The notes beneath the pieces are model-generated. The model was not told where the DNA came from and ran no database searches. It saw nothing but the letters and a program-made list of their open reading frames with translations. DNA of 52,037 bases from IMG/VR virus record IMGVR_UViG_3300025151_000050, positions 1 to 52,037 of that record; one strand, given 5' to 3'. Within the stretch, counting starts at the first letter, position 1; every line of letters begins with the position of its first letter. Both the position numbers and the translations under genes were made by a program. Below are positions 8,671-22,100 of this stretch, piece after piece. The stretch comes from a virus.

Positions 8671-9326
8671 TGCCTACTGAGTTAATATACTCTACTACAG
8701 GAGGAGATGGATATGTAGGTAAAGGCTCTAGTACATATGCAGGTGCAAGAGATGCAACTACAGGAAGTTTTGGAAGTAACACCTTGACTTCAAATGCATA
8801 TGGAATTAGGTCTACAGTAACTACTGCAAGAGGAACTACGTCATATATAATATCAAGGTCGTTTTTTTATTTTAATACATCTAGCATTACAACAGCTCCT
8901 GACTCTGGAGTTTTAAAAGTACGTGGAAGAACATTTGGAAATTCTGATGTTGCATGTGTTAAAGCAAGTCATGGAATAAGTTTAACAACTGCTGATTTTG
9001 ATGCAATACCAGGATGGCAAACAGGAGTAAATAATAATGGAAATGTAACTCATTATGCGAGTGTATTAACATCATGGAATACTAGTGGATTTAATTCATT
9101 TACTTTAAATAGCGATGCATTAGTAGATATTAGGTCAAACAATACATTGCAAGTTTGTTTATTAGATTTTCCAAATGATTTAAGAAATACTGCACCAACA
9201 TCAGGTTCTAATATTAGTGGTGTATATTATGCAGATTATGGAGATACTGCTTACTGGCCACATTTAAACTTAACAATGCCAGATGATGTGTCGACAAATG
9301 CTATATTTTTTGGAGCAAATTTTTAG
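8670..9326 (+). CDS. Tail or tail-spike accessory protein, DNRLRE-like beta fold
   Basis: This 218-residue protein is coupled to the methyltransferase by TAATG. It is rich in Ser, Thr, Gly and Asn. The segment SYIISRSFFYFNTSSI followed by SGVLKVRGRT resembles the beta-sandwich modules (DNRLRE / TGF-propeptide-like) of surface and structural proteins, which carry an R-x-x-x-x-F-D-T/N-S core. A role in cell-surface recognition alongside the tail fibre is likely. No enzyme motif is visible. Confidence 0.55.
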   Translation: MPTELIYSTTGGDGYVGKGSSTYAGARDATTGSFGSNTLTSNAYGIRSTVTTARGTTSYIISRSFFYFNTSSITTAPDSGVLKVRGRTFGNSDVACVKASHGISLTTADFDAIPGWQTGVNNNGNVTHYASVLTSWNTSGFNSFTLNSDALVDIRSNNTLQVCLLDFPNDLRNTAPTSGSNISGVYYADYGDTAYWPHLNLTMPDDVSTNAIFFGANF

Positions 9327-9380
9327 TATGAATATTTTAAGACTTTTATTACATTACATTGATAAAAAGGAGTTGATTTT

Positions 9381-10115
9381 ATGGCTCAACGTCATTACAT
9401 ACCAGGTGTAAAAAAACCTCAAGATAATAGCAGTAGATTAGATTACCTCGACAATCTTGAAAAAGAAAGAAGAGAAAAAGCAGAATTTCCTAAACAAGTT
9501 GTAAGTTTAGCAGGAAAAACTATTCCTTCTGCAATGAACACCATGAAAGCTATCGAAAAAATAGAAACAGCTAAACTCCTTGATAGCGAAATATTAGAAA
9601 TGACTGACCCTGCAACCAATAAACCTATCTTTGTAGATAATACATTTACAGATAATAATTATGTTACAAATGAAATAGCAAATGCTACATCTCCTTGGAC
9701 TAGTAAAGTTAAAGTAAACCCTGCATTAGATTATAAAGAATATGAAATAGCTGAAATGTTATTCGATAAAGGTGTAGACCCAAGTACAACTAGTAAATTA
9801 GTTTCTACTGAAAAGCCAATGTCTACATATGCTCAAGTGTCTAAAGGAGTAAGCGAAGGCTCTAAATTTAGTAATATGCTTGAAAGCTCTGAAAGTATGG
9901 GGTTAACTACACAATCTGAAAAAATAGGTGCAACTTTAGGAAAGGCAGGGACCGCTTTATCAATTGGGTCAGGAGTATATAGAGTGTTTGCTGAAGATGA
10001 AATGCATGAAAAAATACATGGAGGGATTCAAGCTCTTTCTCCATATTTAATATCTACAGGGCCTTTAGGAGCAAGTATAGCTGCAATTAATTTTGTATGG
10101 GACTTTTTAGATTAA
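9381..10115 (+). CDS. Probable internal virion protein with hydrophobic C-terminus
   Basis: This 244-residue protein has a strong SD (AAAAGGAG). The first 150 residues are polar. The C-terminal third (GATLGKAGTALSIGSG, LSPYLISTGPLGASIAAINFVWDFLD) is glycine-rich and hydrophobic, as in small ejected or membrane-interacting phage proteins. It opens the set of genes leading to the giant protein. The upstream 54 bases hold only a 27-codon frame without support. Function is inferred from position. Confidence 0.5.
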   Translation: MAQRHYIPGVKKPQDNSSRLDYLDNLEKERREKAEFPKQVVSLAGKTIPSAMNTMKAIEKIETAKLLDSEILEMTDPATNKPIFVDNTFTDNNYVTNEIANATSPWTSKVKVNPALDYKEYEIAEMLFDKGVDPSTTSKLVSTEKPMSTYAQVSKGVSEGSKFSNMLESSESMGLTTQSEKIGATLGKAGTALSIGSGVYRVFAEDEMHEKIHGGIQALSPYLISTGPLGASIAAINFVWDFLD

Positions 10116-10471
10116 TGCGTAGAGAATTAAATAAAATGCAAGTAGAAAATATAGAATCTTATTTAAATAAATCTGGTGATAATATGCATGAATTTATGAA
10201 TAAAAATCCTAAATCTCATGTCTATGAAGTTCCAAATATGGGCTGGATTGAGTATTACGTATGGGATAAAATATTTTGGATACATACTGCATTTTCAAAA
10301 TTATCCACTAAAGAAACAAAAGAAATATGGAAATCTATTATTAAAATGGCTAAATACGAAGGATGTGAAAAAATACAATTTACCACAAAAAGAAATCCAA
10401 AAGCTTTTGAAAGATTATATAACGTTAAGACTGTACAATATAAAATGGAGCTTGACTTAACCAAGGAGTAG
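10115..10471 (+). CDS. Possible GNAT-fold internal virion protein
   Basis: The ATG at 10115 overlaps the previous stop (TAATG) and gives 118 residues; an upstream ATG at 10097 would add six residues but overlaps more. The segment VWDKIFWIHTAFSKLS, then a helix, then CEKIQFTTKRNPKAFERLY resembles the late half of small GNAT-like proteins encoded next to internal virion proteins in T7-like phages (compare T7 gp13). No acetyl-CoA P-loop pattern is clear, so catalytic activity is doubtful. It may be a chaperone or a core component. Confidence 0.4.
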   Translation: MRRELNKMQVENIESYLNKSGDNMHEFMNKNPKSHVYEVPNMGWIEYYVWDKIFWIHTAFSKLSTKETKEIWKSIIKMAKYEGCEKIQFTTKRNPKAFERLYNVKTVQYKMELDLTKE

Positions 10472-10473
10472 TT

Positions 10474-11565
10474 ATGAACAAATTATTAGAAAATATTAGC
10501 AATTGGATGCAAAATGGCTATAAAGGTAATCATTTACAAAGCAATGCTGCGTACGACCCTGATACAGGTGCGTATTCAGCAATAGGTACTGACCCTGGAA
10601 GTAAAATAGGTACTATAAGAAGAGTAGGAAAAGGAGATAGTTTTAAAGGGAAAAAATCTAAATGGAGAGGAGAGCAAACAGAAGCAGTTACTAAATCAGG
10701 AAAAGAATTTACATCTCTCGCTGAATGGGAAACAGAATGGAGAAATCCTTACATTGAAGGTAAAGAAGATGAAATTAAAACAATGGGTCAAAATATTTTA
10801 AGTACTGGAGAAGGAGAAGGAGTAGAAGGCACTGGATTTAAATATGCAGGAGACGAATATGCTTTTGAAGCTGCAGCCTCAGGATTTGAAGAAGCTGAAG
10901 GTGCTAGAGACCAAGCTATAAAAGATTTAGAAATAGCAGAAGAAGAATATATTGCAGGTAAAGAAAGAGCAGAAGAAGAATATCAAGCAGATATTAATAA
11001 AATGGCTCGAGATAAAGGAAGTATATCTAGTGAAGGGTATTCAGATTTATTAGCATCTGGAGCCGCTGAAAGTCAATCAGGATATGCTATGTCAGGACCT
11101 ACAGAAGAAAGAGCTTTAATGTCTAGTGGGGAAACAAGAAACAGGATGACTGAATTATCTCAAAGTAAATTTGAAAGAAAAGTTCAAAGAGATGATGAGC
11201 TAGAAGCTATTGAAGCTGATTTTGATGCTGCAAAAGACGTAGAATCTGCTGCTCAAAAAAGATTTAAAACTGAAGAAGCAGGATATAAAAGCACTGTTGA
11301 TAGTTTAATTGCTACAACTTTACAAACTTTAGATGATACTGAAGAAGCTATTTTTTTTAAAGGAGAAGAAGATACAGGCATTGAAGATTTATATATCTCA
11401 TCATCTACAGGTAGAGCAAAAGATTTATGGCAAAACATTTCTCAGCGTAGTGCCTACAGAGATACTTTGCAAAAAGTTAGAGATTTAAGAACAGGATATG
11501 ATACATTGAGAAGTAAAGTAGAAAGTGGCGAATACTTTGAATCTGGGTCAGGAGGTAATGAGTAA
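10474..11565 (+). CDS. Probable internal virion protein, coiled-coil
   Basis: This 363-residue protein has an SD (AAGGAG). Residues 130-175 are strongly heptad-like and acidic (GARDQAIKDLEIAEEEYIAG), as are 220-270, indicating long helices. The N-terminus has GAYSAIGTDPGSKIG. No enzyme motif is seen. The gene ends in a TAATG junction with the next one and belongs to the chain of genes 9381-26835 encoding large, mostly helical proteins, which I interpret as the ejectosome. Confidence 0.5.
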   Translation: MNKLLENISNWMQNGYKGNHLQSNAAYDPDTGAYSAIGTDPGSKIGTIRRVGKGDSFKGKKSKWRGEQTEAVTKSGKEFTSLAEWETEWRNPYIEGKEDEIKTMGQNILSTGEGEGVEGTGFKYAGDEYAFEAAASGFEEAEGARDQAIKDLEIAEEEYIAGKERAEEEYQADINKMARDKGSISSEGYSDLLASGAAESQSGYAMSGPTEERALMSSGETRNRMTELSQSKFERKVQRDDELEAIEADFDAAKDVESAAQKRFKTEEAGYKSTVDSLIATTLQTLDDTEEAIFFKGEEDTGIEDLYISSSTGRAKDLWQNISQRSAYRDTLQKVRDLRTGYDTLRSKVESGEYFESGSGGNE

Positions 11566-13166
11566 TGGCAGATTTTATGGATGATTTAGTTAACATAATA
11601 AATGCTGGTGCAAATGCATATGATTCTTATGCAAGCTCTAAATTAGCAAGTGCGAATGCTAGAGCTGCTTCAAGAGAGCGTAGAGAAATGGCTGTTTTTC
11701 AAGATTCATTATTACGTGAACGACAAAATGATAAAATTGTTATTGATGCTTTAGAAGATAGATATAATGAATCAGTTAAAGAAATTAAAAGGTTAGATGC
11801 AGAAGCTACTAACCTTGGATTTGATTATGAGAGTTATTTAGGAACTATACCTGAAAACGAAAGAACTCAAGATATGCTTTCTGTTTTTGAAAATGAAACT
11901 GATTATCAAAATAAAACATTATTTGCAAGCGTAAAAGAAGCTAATGATATTGATACATTAAAGAAAAATCAAAAAGCTAGTACTGCTATGAATGAATGGA
12001 AAATTAGAGAAATAGGCAATCTTATTAACCAATATGAAGCTGGTGAAGCTGATGCTAAAATGATGGATACAGAAATGGGAATTAAAAGTATTCCTGATTA
12101 TTATGATTATCAAAATAAAGTAAAAGAATTTAGTGATAAATATTTAATGTCTGAAGATGATGTCAGAAGATTTCAATCTGAATTTATGGGCATGAAAGAA
12201 GGCGATGAAGGTTATGGTATTTTTGGACCTAAGACAACTAAAGCTTATGATGAACTAAATCGTGGACCTATGATTTCTTTAGATGCAGGTCCTGATGAAA
12301 TATTAGGTAGCCTTGACGATACTAGAAGAGGATTATCTGCTAGAGGTGCAGGATTAATGAGCGGTGCTCCTACTACTAAAGAGCAATTGCAATTAGAAAC
12401 TGCATTAACTAATCTTAAAAATAAAAAATTAACTGATGATGCTAAATCTGGTTCAATTGATTTTACTCAAGCAAGAAGTGAAAATTGGTCTAGTGTAAAT
12501 TCAGATATGAGAAGTTACGCTACTAATGTTGCACAACTTCAAGGCACTGGTAGTTTAAATGAAGACTATAGAGAAAAATTTGCATTTGATGCATCTATTA
12601 AATTTGACAAAGAAGGTGGATTTAATAGTAAAGAAGATTTAAAACAATTTAGAGATAGTTTAGGTCAAAAGCTTTTGCAAGTAGCTAAATGGGGAGATGA
12701 CTCTAGCTTGTCTGATGATTTAAGAAAAGCAGTAATAGCTGGTGATTTGCTTGATTTATCTAATAAATTAATACCAGATAATCCAAATGACATTGACCCA
12801 ATGACTGGAGTTAGTAAAAAATATTCTGGTAATTTATTTGACTTTGCAGGATTTAATGATATGGGTGTAAATGAAAATAGACATTTTGTAGAAAATTTAA
12901 AAATGTGGAAAAAAGCATACGACATAGAAGGTGATATTGATAAATTTGAATTAGGGTTATTAAAAACACAGGCAGAGCAAAACAAAAGATTATCTAATTT
13001 AATATTACCCTCTTATTCTCCTTCAGAATTTGGAAAAGATGATATTGCCCAATTAGATGCATTTTTACCAAAAGACCTTTCAGTCTATGACGATAAAGGC
13101 GGAATAGATTATGAGCAATTATCTAAAGTATTAGATATGATGAAACTTTTTAATTTTGGGAAATAA
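11565..13166 (+). CDS. Probable internal virion protein, helical
   Basis: This 533-residue protein starts in the stop codon of the preceding gene (TAATG). It is largely helical by composition. The N-terminal SSKLASANARAASRERREMA is an Ala/Arg-rich helix, and charged coiled-coil segments follow at 50-150. Similar long helical proteins without recognisable domains sit next to the giant ejected proteins of podoviruses. Its stop codon contains the start of the 3444-residue protein, so the two are translationally coupled. Confidence 0.5.
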   Translation: MADFMDDLVNIINAGANAYDSYASSKLASANARAASRERREMAVFQDSLLRERQNDKIVIDALEDRYNESVKEIKRLDAEATNLGFDYESYLGTIPENERTQDMLSVFENETDYQNKTLFASVKEANDIDTLKKNQKASTAMNEWKIREIGNLINQYEAGEADAKMMDTEMGIKSIPDYYDYQNKVKEFSDKYLMSEDDVRRFQSEFMGMKEGDEGYGIFGPKTTKAYDELNRGPMISLDAGPDEILGSLDDTRRGLSARGAGLMSGAPTTKEQLQLETALTNLKNKKLTDDAKSGSIDFTQARSENWSSVNSDMRSYATNVAQLQGTGSLNEDYREKFAFDASIKFDKEGGFNSKEDLKQFRDSLGQKLLQVAKWGDDSSLSDDLRKAVIAGDLLDLSNKLIPDNPNDIDPMTGVSKKYSGNLFDFAGFNDMGVNENRHFVENLKMWKKAYDIEGDIDKFELGLLKTQAEQNKRLSNLILPSYSPSEFGKDDIAQLDAFLPKDLSVYDDKGGIDYEQLSKVLDMMKLFNFGK

Positions 13167-16100
13167 TGGCAGAAGAAAAATATGGAATAGGCTTTAATCC
13201 TATTGAAGAAGAAGATGAAGCTGTAAGATTATTACGTAGCTTAGATTACATACAAAATCAAACAAAACCTTTAAATGACGATGAAAAGTTAATAAGTGGT
13301 GATAAAGAAAAGTATGTAAAGCTTCCAGAAGAAGAACCTGTTGTAGAGCAAATAGAACCTCAAGAAGAATCAGAAGAAAACCAACAATTATATAACTACG
13401 CAAATCAGTTCATAGAGGCACAAAATATTCCTATTGGTGATAGTGGCAAGCCTATAGTAAATCCTTCCGATATAGGGCTATTTTTAAAGCAAACAAACCC
13501 ATATGATAGAGAAATACAAGACTATGATGCTGATTTATTGGGTGATAAATGGCTTAGAGAAAATCCAAACCAAAAACAATTTGAGATATATGAAACTAGT
13601 CTCTCAGATGAATTAGCTTATACATTTAGAGAATTTGCTGATAATATTAAATTATCTGTACCTGCTTTTTTACAAATGGCAGCACAGCAATCTAATGAAT
13701 ATAGTTATTTAAATACTGTAAAATCATTAGTAGGAGAAGAACCTCAAGATATATTTGACGATGAAACAAATATTAAACTCCCAAGAGATAAAAAAATAGA
13801 TATAATAAACATGCTTCAAGATGCTAAAAAAGCTCAACTTGAAGAAAATAGAAAAGATGTTGAGTATATGGCATGGATGAGATATGCTGCTGACACACCT
13901 ATGTCAGAATGGGGTGAAGGGGTATGGGCAAGAAGTGCTGGTCGTTCAGTTTCTAATTTATTACTTCAATATCTTATTCCAACTGGAGCTGCTATAATAA
14001 CTAGAAATCCAAATGTAGGATTAGTTTCTAGCTTAGGATTAGGTTATTTATTAGAAGGCTCTAATCAAATGTCTAGTTCTATTGATTATTTAATGCAAGG
14101 TAAAGAAATATCTTTAGATGAATATAATAAAAAATTATCTTTATTTAGAAATACATGGTCCGAAGAATATAAAGAGCAGTTTGGGGAAGATATTAGTGAA
14201 AAGAAATTAAAATTAGATAGCGATACATGGACAAATAATAACTTTGATATGAGTCAATTAAGTAAAGGTATTATTAAAGAGTATGGCCATTCTAAAGAAG
14301 AAGCGTATGATATAGCATGGGTTGCTGCTAATACGTATGCAGTAGCTTCAACTAGTATTGAATTTTTCCCTGGAATGAGAATAATGAAAAGAGCTGCTGG
14401 TGTAGATAGAAAAATGATTGGACCTAAAACATATAGAGCTTCTTTATTTTCAACCATATTAAATAAAACATCTGATGCAACTAAGCGTATTGCTCAAAAA
14501 ACTGGACTTGCTACACGATTATCTACTCCAGCAATAGCAGCAAATGTTGGAAAGACAAGTATTTTAGAAGGAGCAACAGAGTGGATGCAGTATAATGCTG
14601 AAGTAGCTATTGAAACTATAGGTCCAGCAGCGTATAAAAGCGAATCTTTTTCAGAAGTATATGATTACAATACTGCATTAGAATCATTTGTAGGTGGAAT
14701 GATGGGTGGCGGTATAATGTCTTTGTCTACTGATATAGTAAATAAATCAGGAGCAATGCAAAGAGTAGCTAACTTTAGCAAGAAAATGTATCCAGGTCGT
14801 AATACTATTGTAGTTAAAAAAGACGATGATGGTAGATATAAACTTGTATTTAATGATAAGTTCCAAGGAGTTACAATTGGAGACCCTGAAGTTAGAAATC
14901 AATTACTACAAAGAAATTTCAAAAAAGAGTTATTAAGAGACGAACAAAATAATGAAATATCTTATTCTAACTTTAGAGAGGCATCAGAAGTTGCTAGTCA
15001 ATTAACTGATGAAATGAATAAGTTTGACAATCAAATCTTCTTACATAAAATGCAGTCTTATATAGGAGGTGAAGTAAAGATAGAGCAAACCTCTGAAGGC
15101 AAGTTTCAAGTAAATGCTTATAATAAAGAAGGTAAATTTATAAACACTATTGAAACTGCTGATACTAAAGTTGCTGCTAAAAAGACATTAAAGATAGCGT
15201 CACAAAATATAGTATCTATAAATAAATTAAATGAGCAGATTAGTGAAAAAGAAATGTCTGAAAATAGATTCTTGCAACAACTTAAGCAAGAAGAAAGCAC
15301 TACAGGCGTTAATGTAGATGTTAAAACATCTGAAGTTAAGAATAGAGGATTAATTAATAATAGAGATTTAAATACTGATATAAATATATTAAAAGCATTT
15401 AATCCTGATAGTGAAGTTAAAACAGAAGAAGAAAATGATGTTATCGATAAAGTTAACGATGATTATAACCTGCATGAAGATTCTAATATTATTAAAGAAA
15501 TTATAGAAGAGCGTGGTGGTAATGTTATATTGCATAGTGGACAAACTCCTGTTGAGTTTTTAAAAGAATATGAAGATACTTTTGGAGAAGATAGCCCTGA
15601 AAATGTAGAAGCTATACGAAATATTTTAATAGAAGATGAGTTGTTACCTCCTAGTGAAATGCCACAAGACAATGAATCTACTCCTGCAGAAAAAGTAGAA
15701 AAAGAAATTGAATTAGGCCCAGAAGGTGATGCTGTTTTAGATAGAACAGATATACCTATAACAACAGTAGATAGAGATGATAATACTGGACGTAATATAA
15801 ATATAGATAAAGGTGAAAAATTACCTATACAAAAAACTCCAAAGCCTAAGGCTAGTAAAAAACAAAAAGAATTATCTAGCTTAACAGATGAGCAATTAAA
15901 GTCTAGATTAGCTACATTAATATCAACTGAAAAAAAAGCTGGACTTCCATTAGCTAGTCAGAAAAAAGAATTATTAGACGAACTTAAAGCTAGAGGTATA
16001 GATGAAAAAGATTTAGATTTAAAACAAAAAATATCTCCACGTATTCTTGAAAAATTAGAAGCTAATAGGGAAAAATATATTGAAATTGTATTGCCAAAAG

Positions 16101-19100
16101 ACATAGATGGAGATGTAGAAGAGCGAATAAATTACAAAGAATTTGCTAAAGAACTATCTAGACTTATTAAAATAGATACTCCATCTAGTGATTTGCTTAC
16201 TAGAGACTTTATTGACAATTCTATAAAACCATTTTTTGATAAACGAATAGTTAATAGTAAAGGTGAAAAGTTATTTAACGTTAAAGAAGTAAACGACCCT
16301 CAAGTATTTAATAAGGGATGGTATGTACCTTCAGAAAAAACGCTATACATAAATACTGCCTATGCTACAAAAGATACTCCTTTTCATGAATTTGCACATC
16401 CTATATTAGAATACATGGATAAGCAAGACCCTAAAACTTTCGATAAATTATATGAAGAAATTTTAAATACTCCTGAAGGCAAAAAAGCACATAGCGTTGT
16501 AAAAGAACTATATCCTGTAGATTATCAAAATCAAACTGCTTTATTTAAACATGAAGTATTTGCTGAAGCTTTAGGTTATATGGGTAAAAAGAAGTACTTA
16601 AGTCCTGCTGATAAAACTTTATGGCAAAAAATAGTTGATTTTATTAAACAAGTATTTGGAATAAAGCCTGAGTCTTGGAGGTCTATGAAAGCTGATAAGG
16701 TTCTTACTGGCCCTAATGTTAGTATAGAAAAACTTGTAGAAGTTATATCTGACCCTACTAAAAAATATACATTAGAAGTTTTTACTGACGAAGAAAAATT
16801 AGCATCTATGCAAGATATACTGCTAACAATGCCAAATCCATCTCCTACAATGAATCCTACTATACCTCAAAGAATTTTAACTCCTGTATTTAGTGAGATA
16901 AAAGATGCTGAATCTAGTCAAAGAGAGTTTCTAGATGTTGTAGTGGGTGAAGCTTTAAATGAAGCATTAAGTAATTTACCTGATAATCTTACCGATAACG
17001 ATATATTTAATCTTAATAAGTCTATTTCTTTAGCTTTAGGTAAAAAATTAAAAACTATGCTTAAAATACCAAAGCGTTTATATAAAGGTAAAAAGTATAA
17101 AGTAGGAGATATTGATTCTCAAGTTGTAGATATATTAGACAATTCATATAAAGAATTATTCAGTCAGACATTAGTTAAGTCTGGATTGCAAAGTAAACTT
17201 TCTGGAGATGACATTAGTCCAAAATGGACAAATCCTTTGTTTACATATTCAGACGATAGAAAAACAATAACTTTAACTGCCGAAGGGTCAGCATTGCATG
17301 ATGTATTTAAAGCAGTGCAATTTAAGAATAGGGTATCAGAATTTTTAAGAAAGAAACAAATAAAGTTTTCTGTAAATGACATTAATGCAAAGTTTAGTAA
17401 ACAATCTGAATTTGGCAAAGAGAGTAAAGAAATACAAGAATTTCAAAAGTATTTAGATAAAAAAGATATTTTAAATGTTGATGGCAAAAGAATAAAATCT
17501 ATTGATTCATTTGAATTAGCAGAACATTTTGACACCTATATGGCAGAAAAGTATCCATTATTTTACGAATCGTTTCCCAAAAATTATGGAGTAGAAATAC
17601 ATAAAATATATAGAGATTATGAATTATCAGAGCAGATGAAAGAAAATAGTATAGCTAATAGAGTTGCATTTTTTGATAAAGCAACCACTCTACATAACTA
17701 CTTTTCATATCATGGAATGGGTAAAGGATATAAAGAAGGTCCAGCCTCTATTGATAATACTGCTCCTTTATTTTGGTATAGTTATGAGAAAACTCATGAT
17801 GGAGATATTGTATTATATGAATATCAAAGTGATATATTTGACAAAGATGTATCTACAGGATTAAGTTCAAATGATTTAATAAAAGATTTAAAAACCAAAG
17901 GAAGCGATTCTACAACTAGTGGATTTATATTAGAAAAAGCACTTGATGTATATTATGGAAAAAGCTCAGATGCTGTAGCTGATATGTTAAAATATGGATA
18001 TAGAATACCTCCTGTAATAAAAAGGATGATTAATTTTGAGTTTAAATTTAAAGATTTAATTAAATATGTCGATGAAACTGATGAGAATAAATCATTACTT
18101 ATAAAAAAGATAGTTGATAATAATTTAATGCCTATGTTTCATTTAGATGACTTAAGGAATAGTAATAAGAAAGAATTATTTAAACTATTAGGTAATCATG
18201 CATTTGATGTATTTAAAACTACTGGAGATTTTAATAAAGCTTTAAATAGCTATAAAGACATTTTATCATTCCAAGTTCCTGACGTTACTTCGTTTGATGA
18301 AAATAGGCAATTAAATAATTGGGAAAATATATTGCATGAGTTTAAAGTGTGGTCTTCATCTATGTCTGGATACAATGCTTATGGAGTTAATAAAATAGAT
18401 AATGAAATGTCAGTAGCTTTAATGCAAGATATTATTAATAATAAAGCTAACAAGGAAAGATATTATGAAATTTTAACTGCTATAAATAATGGAGAGCAAG
18501 TTGAAGGTGGTAATGAAGCAGCATTAATTGCTTTAAACGAAAACAAATATAGAGAAATATCTTCTCGATATCAAAGAATAAAAACAGAAGGACTTAATAA
18601 AGAAAAATCATCTAATGCATTAACTGAATTTATAAAAAGTTCAATTATAAATAATCCTTCTTTTATGGAAGCAACATTAATTAGATACAAGCGTAGTTCT
18701 GAAATCCCTAATTTAATGTATAAAGCATTAGCCATGTCAAAAAGATTTACAAAACAAGCTGAAGCTGAGTTTCAAAAAGGTTTAAGATTTGCTAATAATG
18801 CTAAATTTTTAACAAATGAAGTATTTTCAAGCAAAGAAGCATTACGTGCTTTTGCAGAAGCTGAATTTCAAGAATCTATTGTTAAATTTTTAAACATATA
18901 TATATCAAATAGAAGTTCTTCTGAAATAAAAAGCAAGGCTCTTGAATTAGCTAATGAAAAAAATCAAGTAAATGCAGAAAAAATAGCTAAAGAATTTAAG
19001 GTAATTAAAGATAGACACGATAAAATGATTAATCCTGTTGTGCAGTCAAGATATTTTGATTGGATTATTCGTCATTCAATTATAAATGCATCTCAATTAA

Positions 19101-22100
19101 TAGAAGAAGGAAAATCTATTTATTTAAATACAGGTGCAAGTATTCACAAACAAGAGCATTGGGATGAGCAAAATGACCCATTTCATATCTATAAGTCTCC
19201 AAATGAAAATAAATGGCATATTACTAAACAAATTTTAATGGACGATAGAGATGCCCTATTAAGACAGAAATTGTCTAAAATGTTTGCTAAAGATGGTTTA
19301 GAAGATAAATATAAAATGAATTTAGGTATGTTTTTAGATACCTTTACTACTTCTGGTCCTGGTTTATTAGGATATAAATATGAATATGGTGAAATTAATC
19401 CTTACGATAATAAAGATTATAGAGAGGTTCAAGATTGGCTATCTAATAATATAAAAAATGCAGTTTCTGTATATAAGCCAACTGAAAAAACTACCGTTGC
19501 TGGTTTTGATTATAAATATGAAGCAACTAAAAAGAGATTAGAAAATTGGAATAAAGTAGGACCATGGTATACAGCATTAACAAAAATTAAAAATTTAGGA
19601 CTTGAATATGTTACTCCAGAATGGTCATCAGTTCCTTTGCTTAAAGTAACTAAAATACCTTCTGACTTAACTCCTACATTTTATCAAAAAACTGTATTAG
19701 AGATAAGTGATGCAGAAGGAAATCCACAATCTTTATCAGATATTAAAGAACTAGCTAATCATTTATTGGAAAAAAGAAATCTTACAGCTAGAAAGAAAGA
19801 CAGAATATTTAAGAATGCATGGAAACAATTAAATGAAATCAAAGAAGGAATTGTTGCAGACCCACAAGAATTTAGAGTCGCAATGATAGATGGACTGCCT
19901 ATTGATATAAGAGATGATTTTGTTAAATGGTTTAAAGTTAATTTTAACAAAGATAAAATGCAGAAGATTAGAAGTAAAGAAGCGTTTGGGGAATCTCAAG
20001 AATATTTTCTAGATATAGAAGATGTTGCAAGTAATGTTATGACATATTTAAATGAAATGTCTGAAGGCTTAGATGACTTATCTAATAAAAAACAAACTAA
20101 TGAAAAAGAAATAGGTATTAATGAACTTACCTATTTTAGAGAGTTAGGTATAAATATAAGTCAAAATGAATTAAAATCAGTTAGAAAAGAAGCACATAAA
20201 ATAGATAGATTTGAAGACTGGTTAAAAGAAGTAGGTCCTAAATACTTTGCATTAGCTCCTTCTAAAATGGTTAATTGGAAGAAAAATGGATTGCAAAAAT
20301 ATTATTTAAGGATTAGAAGTAGTATTAGAGTAAATACATCTGAAGGTGTAAATAATGAACGAGACAATTTTAATGTAGAAATAGTTGATGAATGGATAGA
20401 CGGACAGTGGGTAGTTAAAGATTTTAAGATAGGATTAAAAGGCCCTGAAGACAAAAGCTCAGGCAAAAAGAATGCTACTTTTGAAAAAATAATGCCATTT
20501 GAATTTGTAGAAAAAGGTTTGTTTGGTTTTATATCTCCTAAAGACATGAGAGTTTCTAGAGCAAAAAAAGATGAAGACGGAGAATATGTTTTAGACAATA
20601 CAGGTAAAGCAGAAAGAGAACTTAAGGAAAGATATGGAAGTTTAACAGAACGTGAACTTTTACTGTTATCTAAAAGATTAGGAGAAAAAGACCTTGCCAT
20701 AGCATTTATGAGAGGTGAAGCAGGAAAGCTCGGTATTGTAAGGATTACTTCTGACCATAAAAATAAAGCTAAAAATGCTGATGATTACTTTGATTTAAAA
20801 GGAGTAAGCCCTGAAATGAAAGAAGAGCTTATGGGCAAAGGCTTAAAGTTTAAAGATAATAACGCTAGAATGCAATACATAGCTGCAGAGATTGCTGTCG
20901 TTGAAGCTATGGAAAAAGTATTCCCTGATTATTTAAATAGAAGTATAGCTAATGTATACAAAAGAATAAAGCTACCTTTTACACCAGCTACATTTTCTCA
21001 TGAAATGGAAGATATAAAATTAAGACGTATTAGTCCTGAAGAATTAAAAGATTTAAGATTTGTATATAACAATAAAACTAATACAGATGGTTTAAAGAAT
21101 GTTAAAGGAGTTGGCGTTAAATATATAGCAGACGGTGGTACTATTAATGGTAGAAATATATTTGAAAAGTTTTATAAAGGGTTTGGTTTAAAGAGAGGTA
21201 CAGCTAAAGGTAAGACTGTTATATATCATAATGATGGCTCAGGAAATGTTATTGCAGTAAAACATCAGCATTCTATGATGGAAAAACTTATGGATATCTA
21301 TGTAGGTGATAAGAGAATTGCTTATACAGATAAAAATGGTAATTTATTTTTAGACAATGGAAGTCCTATAGATATGCTAGCTACTGAAGATGAAATTAAA
21401 ATTTTAACGGGAGCTGGTAATTTATCTAATGAGATAATAGAAATACCAGGGAATGCAATAGGGTTTATAAAGTTTGATGAGCATACATCTACAAATGGTA
21501 AAACTGCTATTCAAGCATGGAATCATATTTATGATAGAAATTTAGTAAGTGCATTTAATCAGTTCATGGTGCCTCAAGCTGAAAAAGAAATTAGAAAAAT
21601 GATTTTACTTGCTGTAGATACTGTTAATTCTAAGTCTATAGATAAACAATTAGAATTATTAAAGATATTAGAAAATCAAGATTCTGAAGGATATATGCCA
21701 TCTGCATTAGAAATGGCTAAATTAGGAGCAGGTAATCATCCTTCTATGGCTCCTGTTTATAATAAACTTGTACAAAGACATATCATTGAACCTGGGGTGC
21801 AGTTATCTAAAGTTCCAGGCTCACGATTAGATTTTGCTCCTAACTTTAGAGGAGATTTAGATAGAGGTGAAGTAGCATTATCGATTCAGAATGCTAAAGC
21901 TATTAAAGAAAAATATGCTGAAATGAATGACATGAGTCTTTCTGATGTAGATAAATTATCAATGAAAGTTTTAAATGAATGGTTAGCAGATAATCCTATA
22001 TATATATTTGCATCTAGAAGTCCTATACCACACGTTGGTGGTGCGATGATGGCTAGAGTTAAAAGACTGCATGGAAGAAAGGGTCTTATTGAAATTAATA

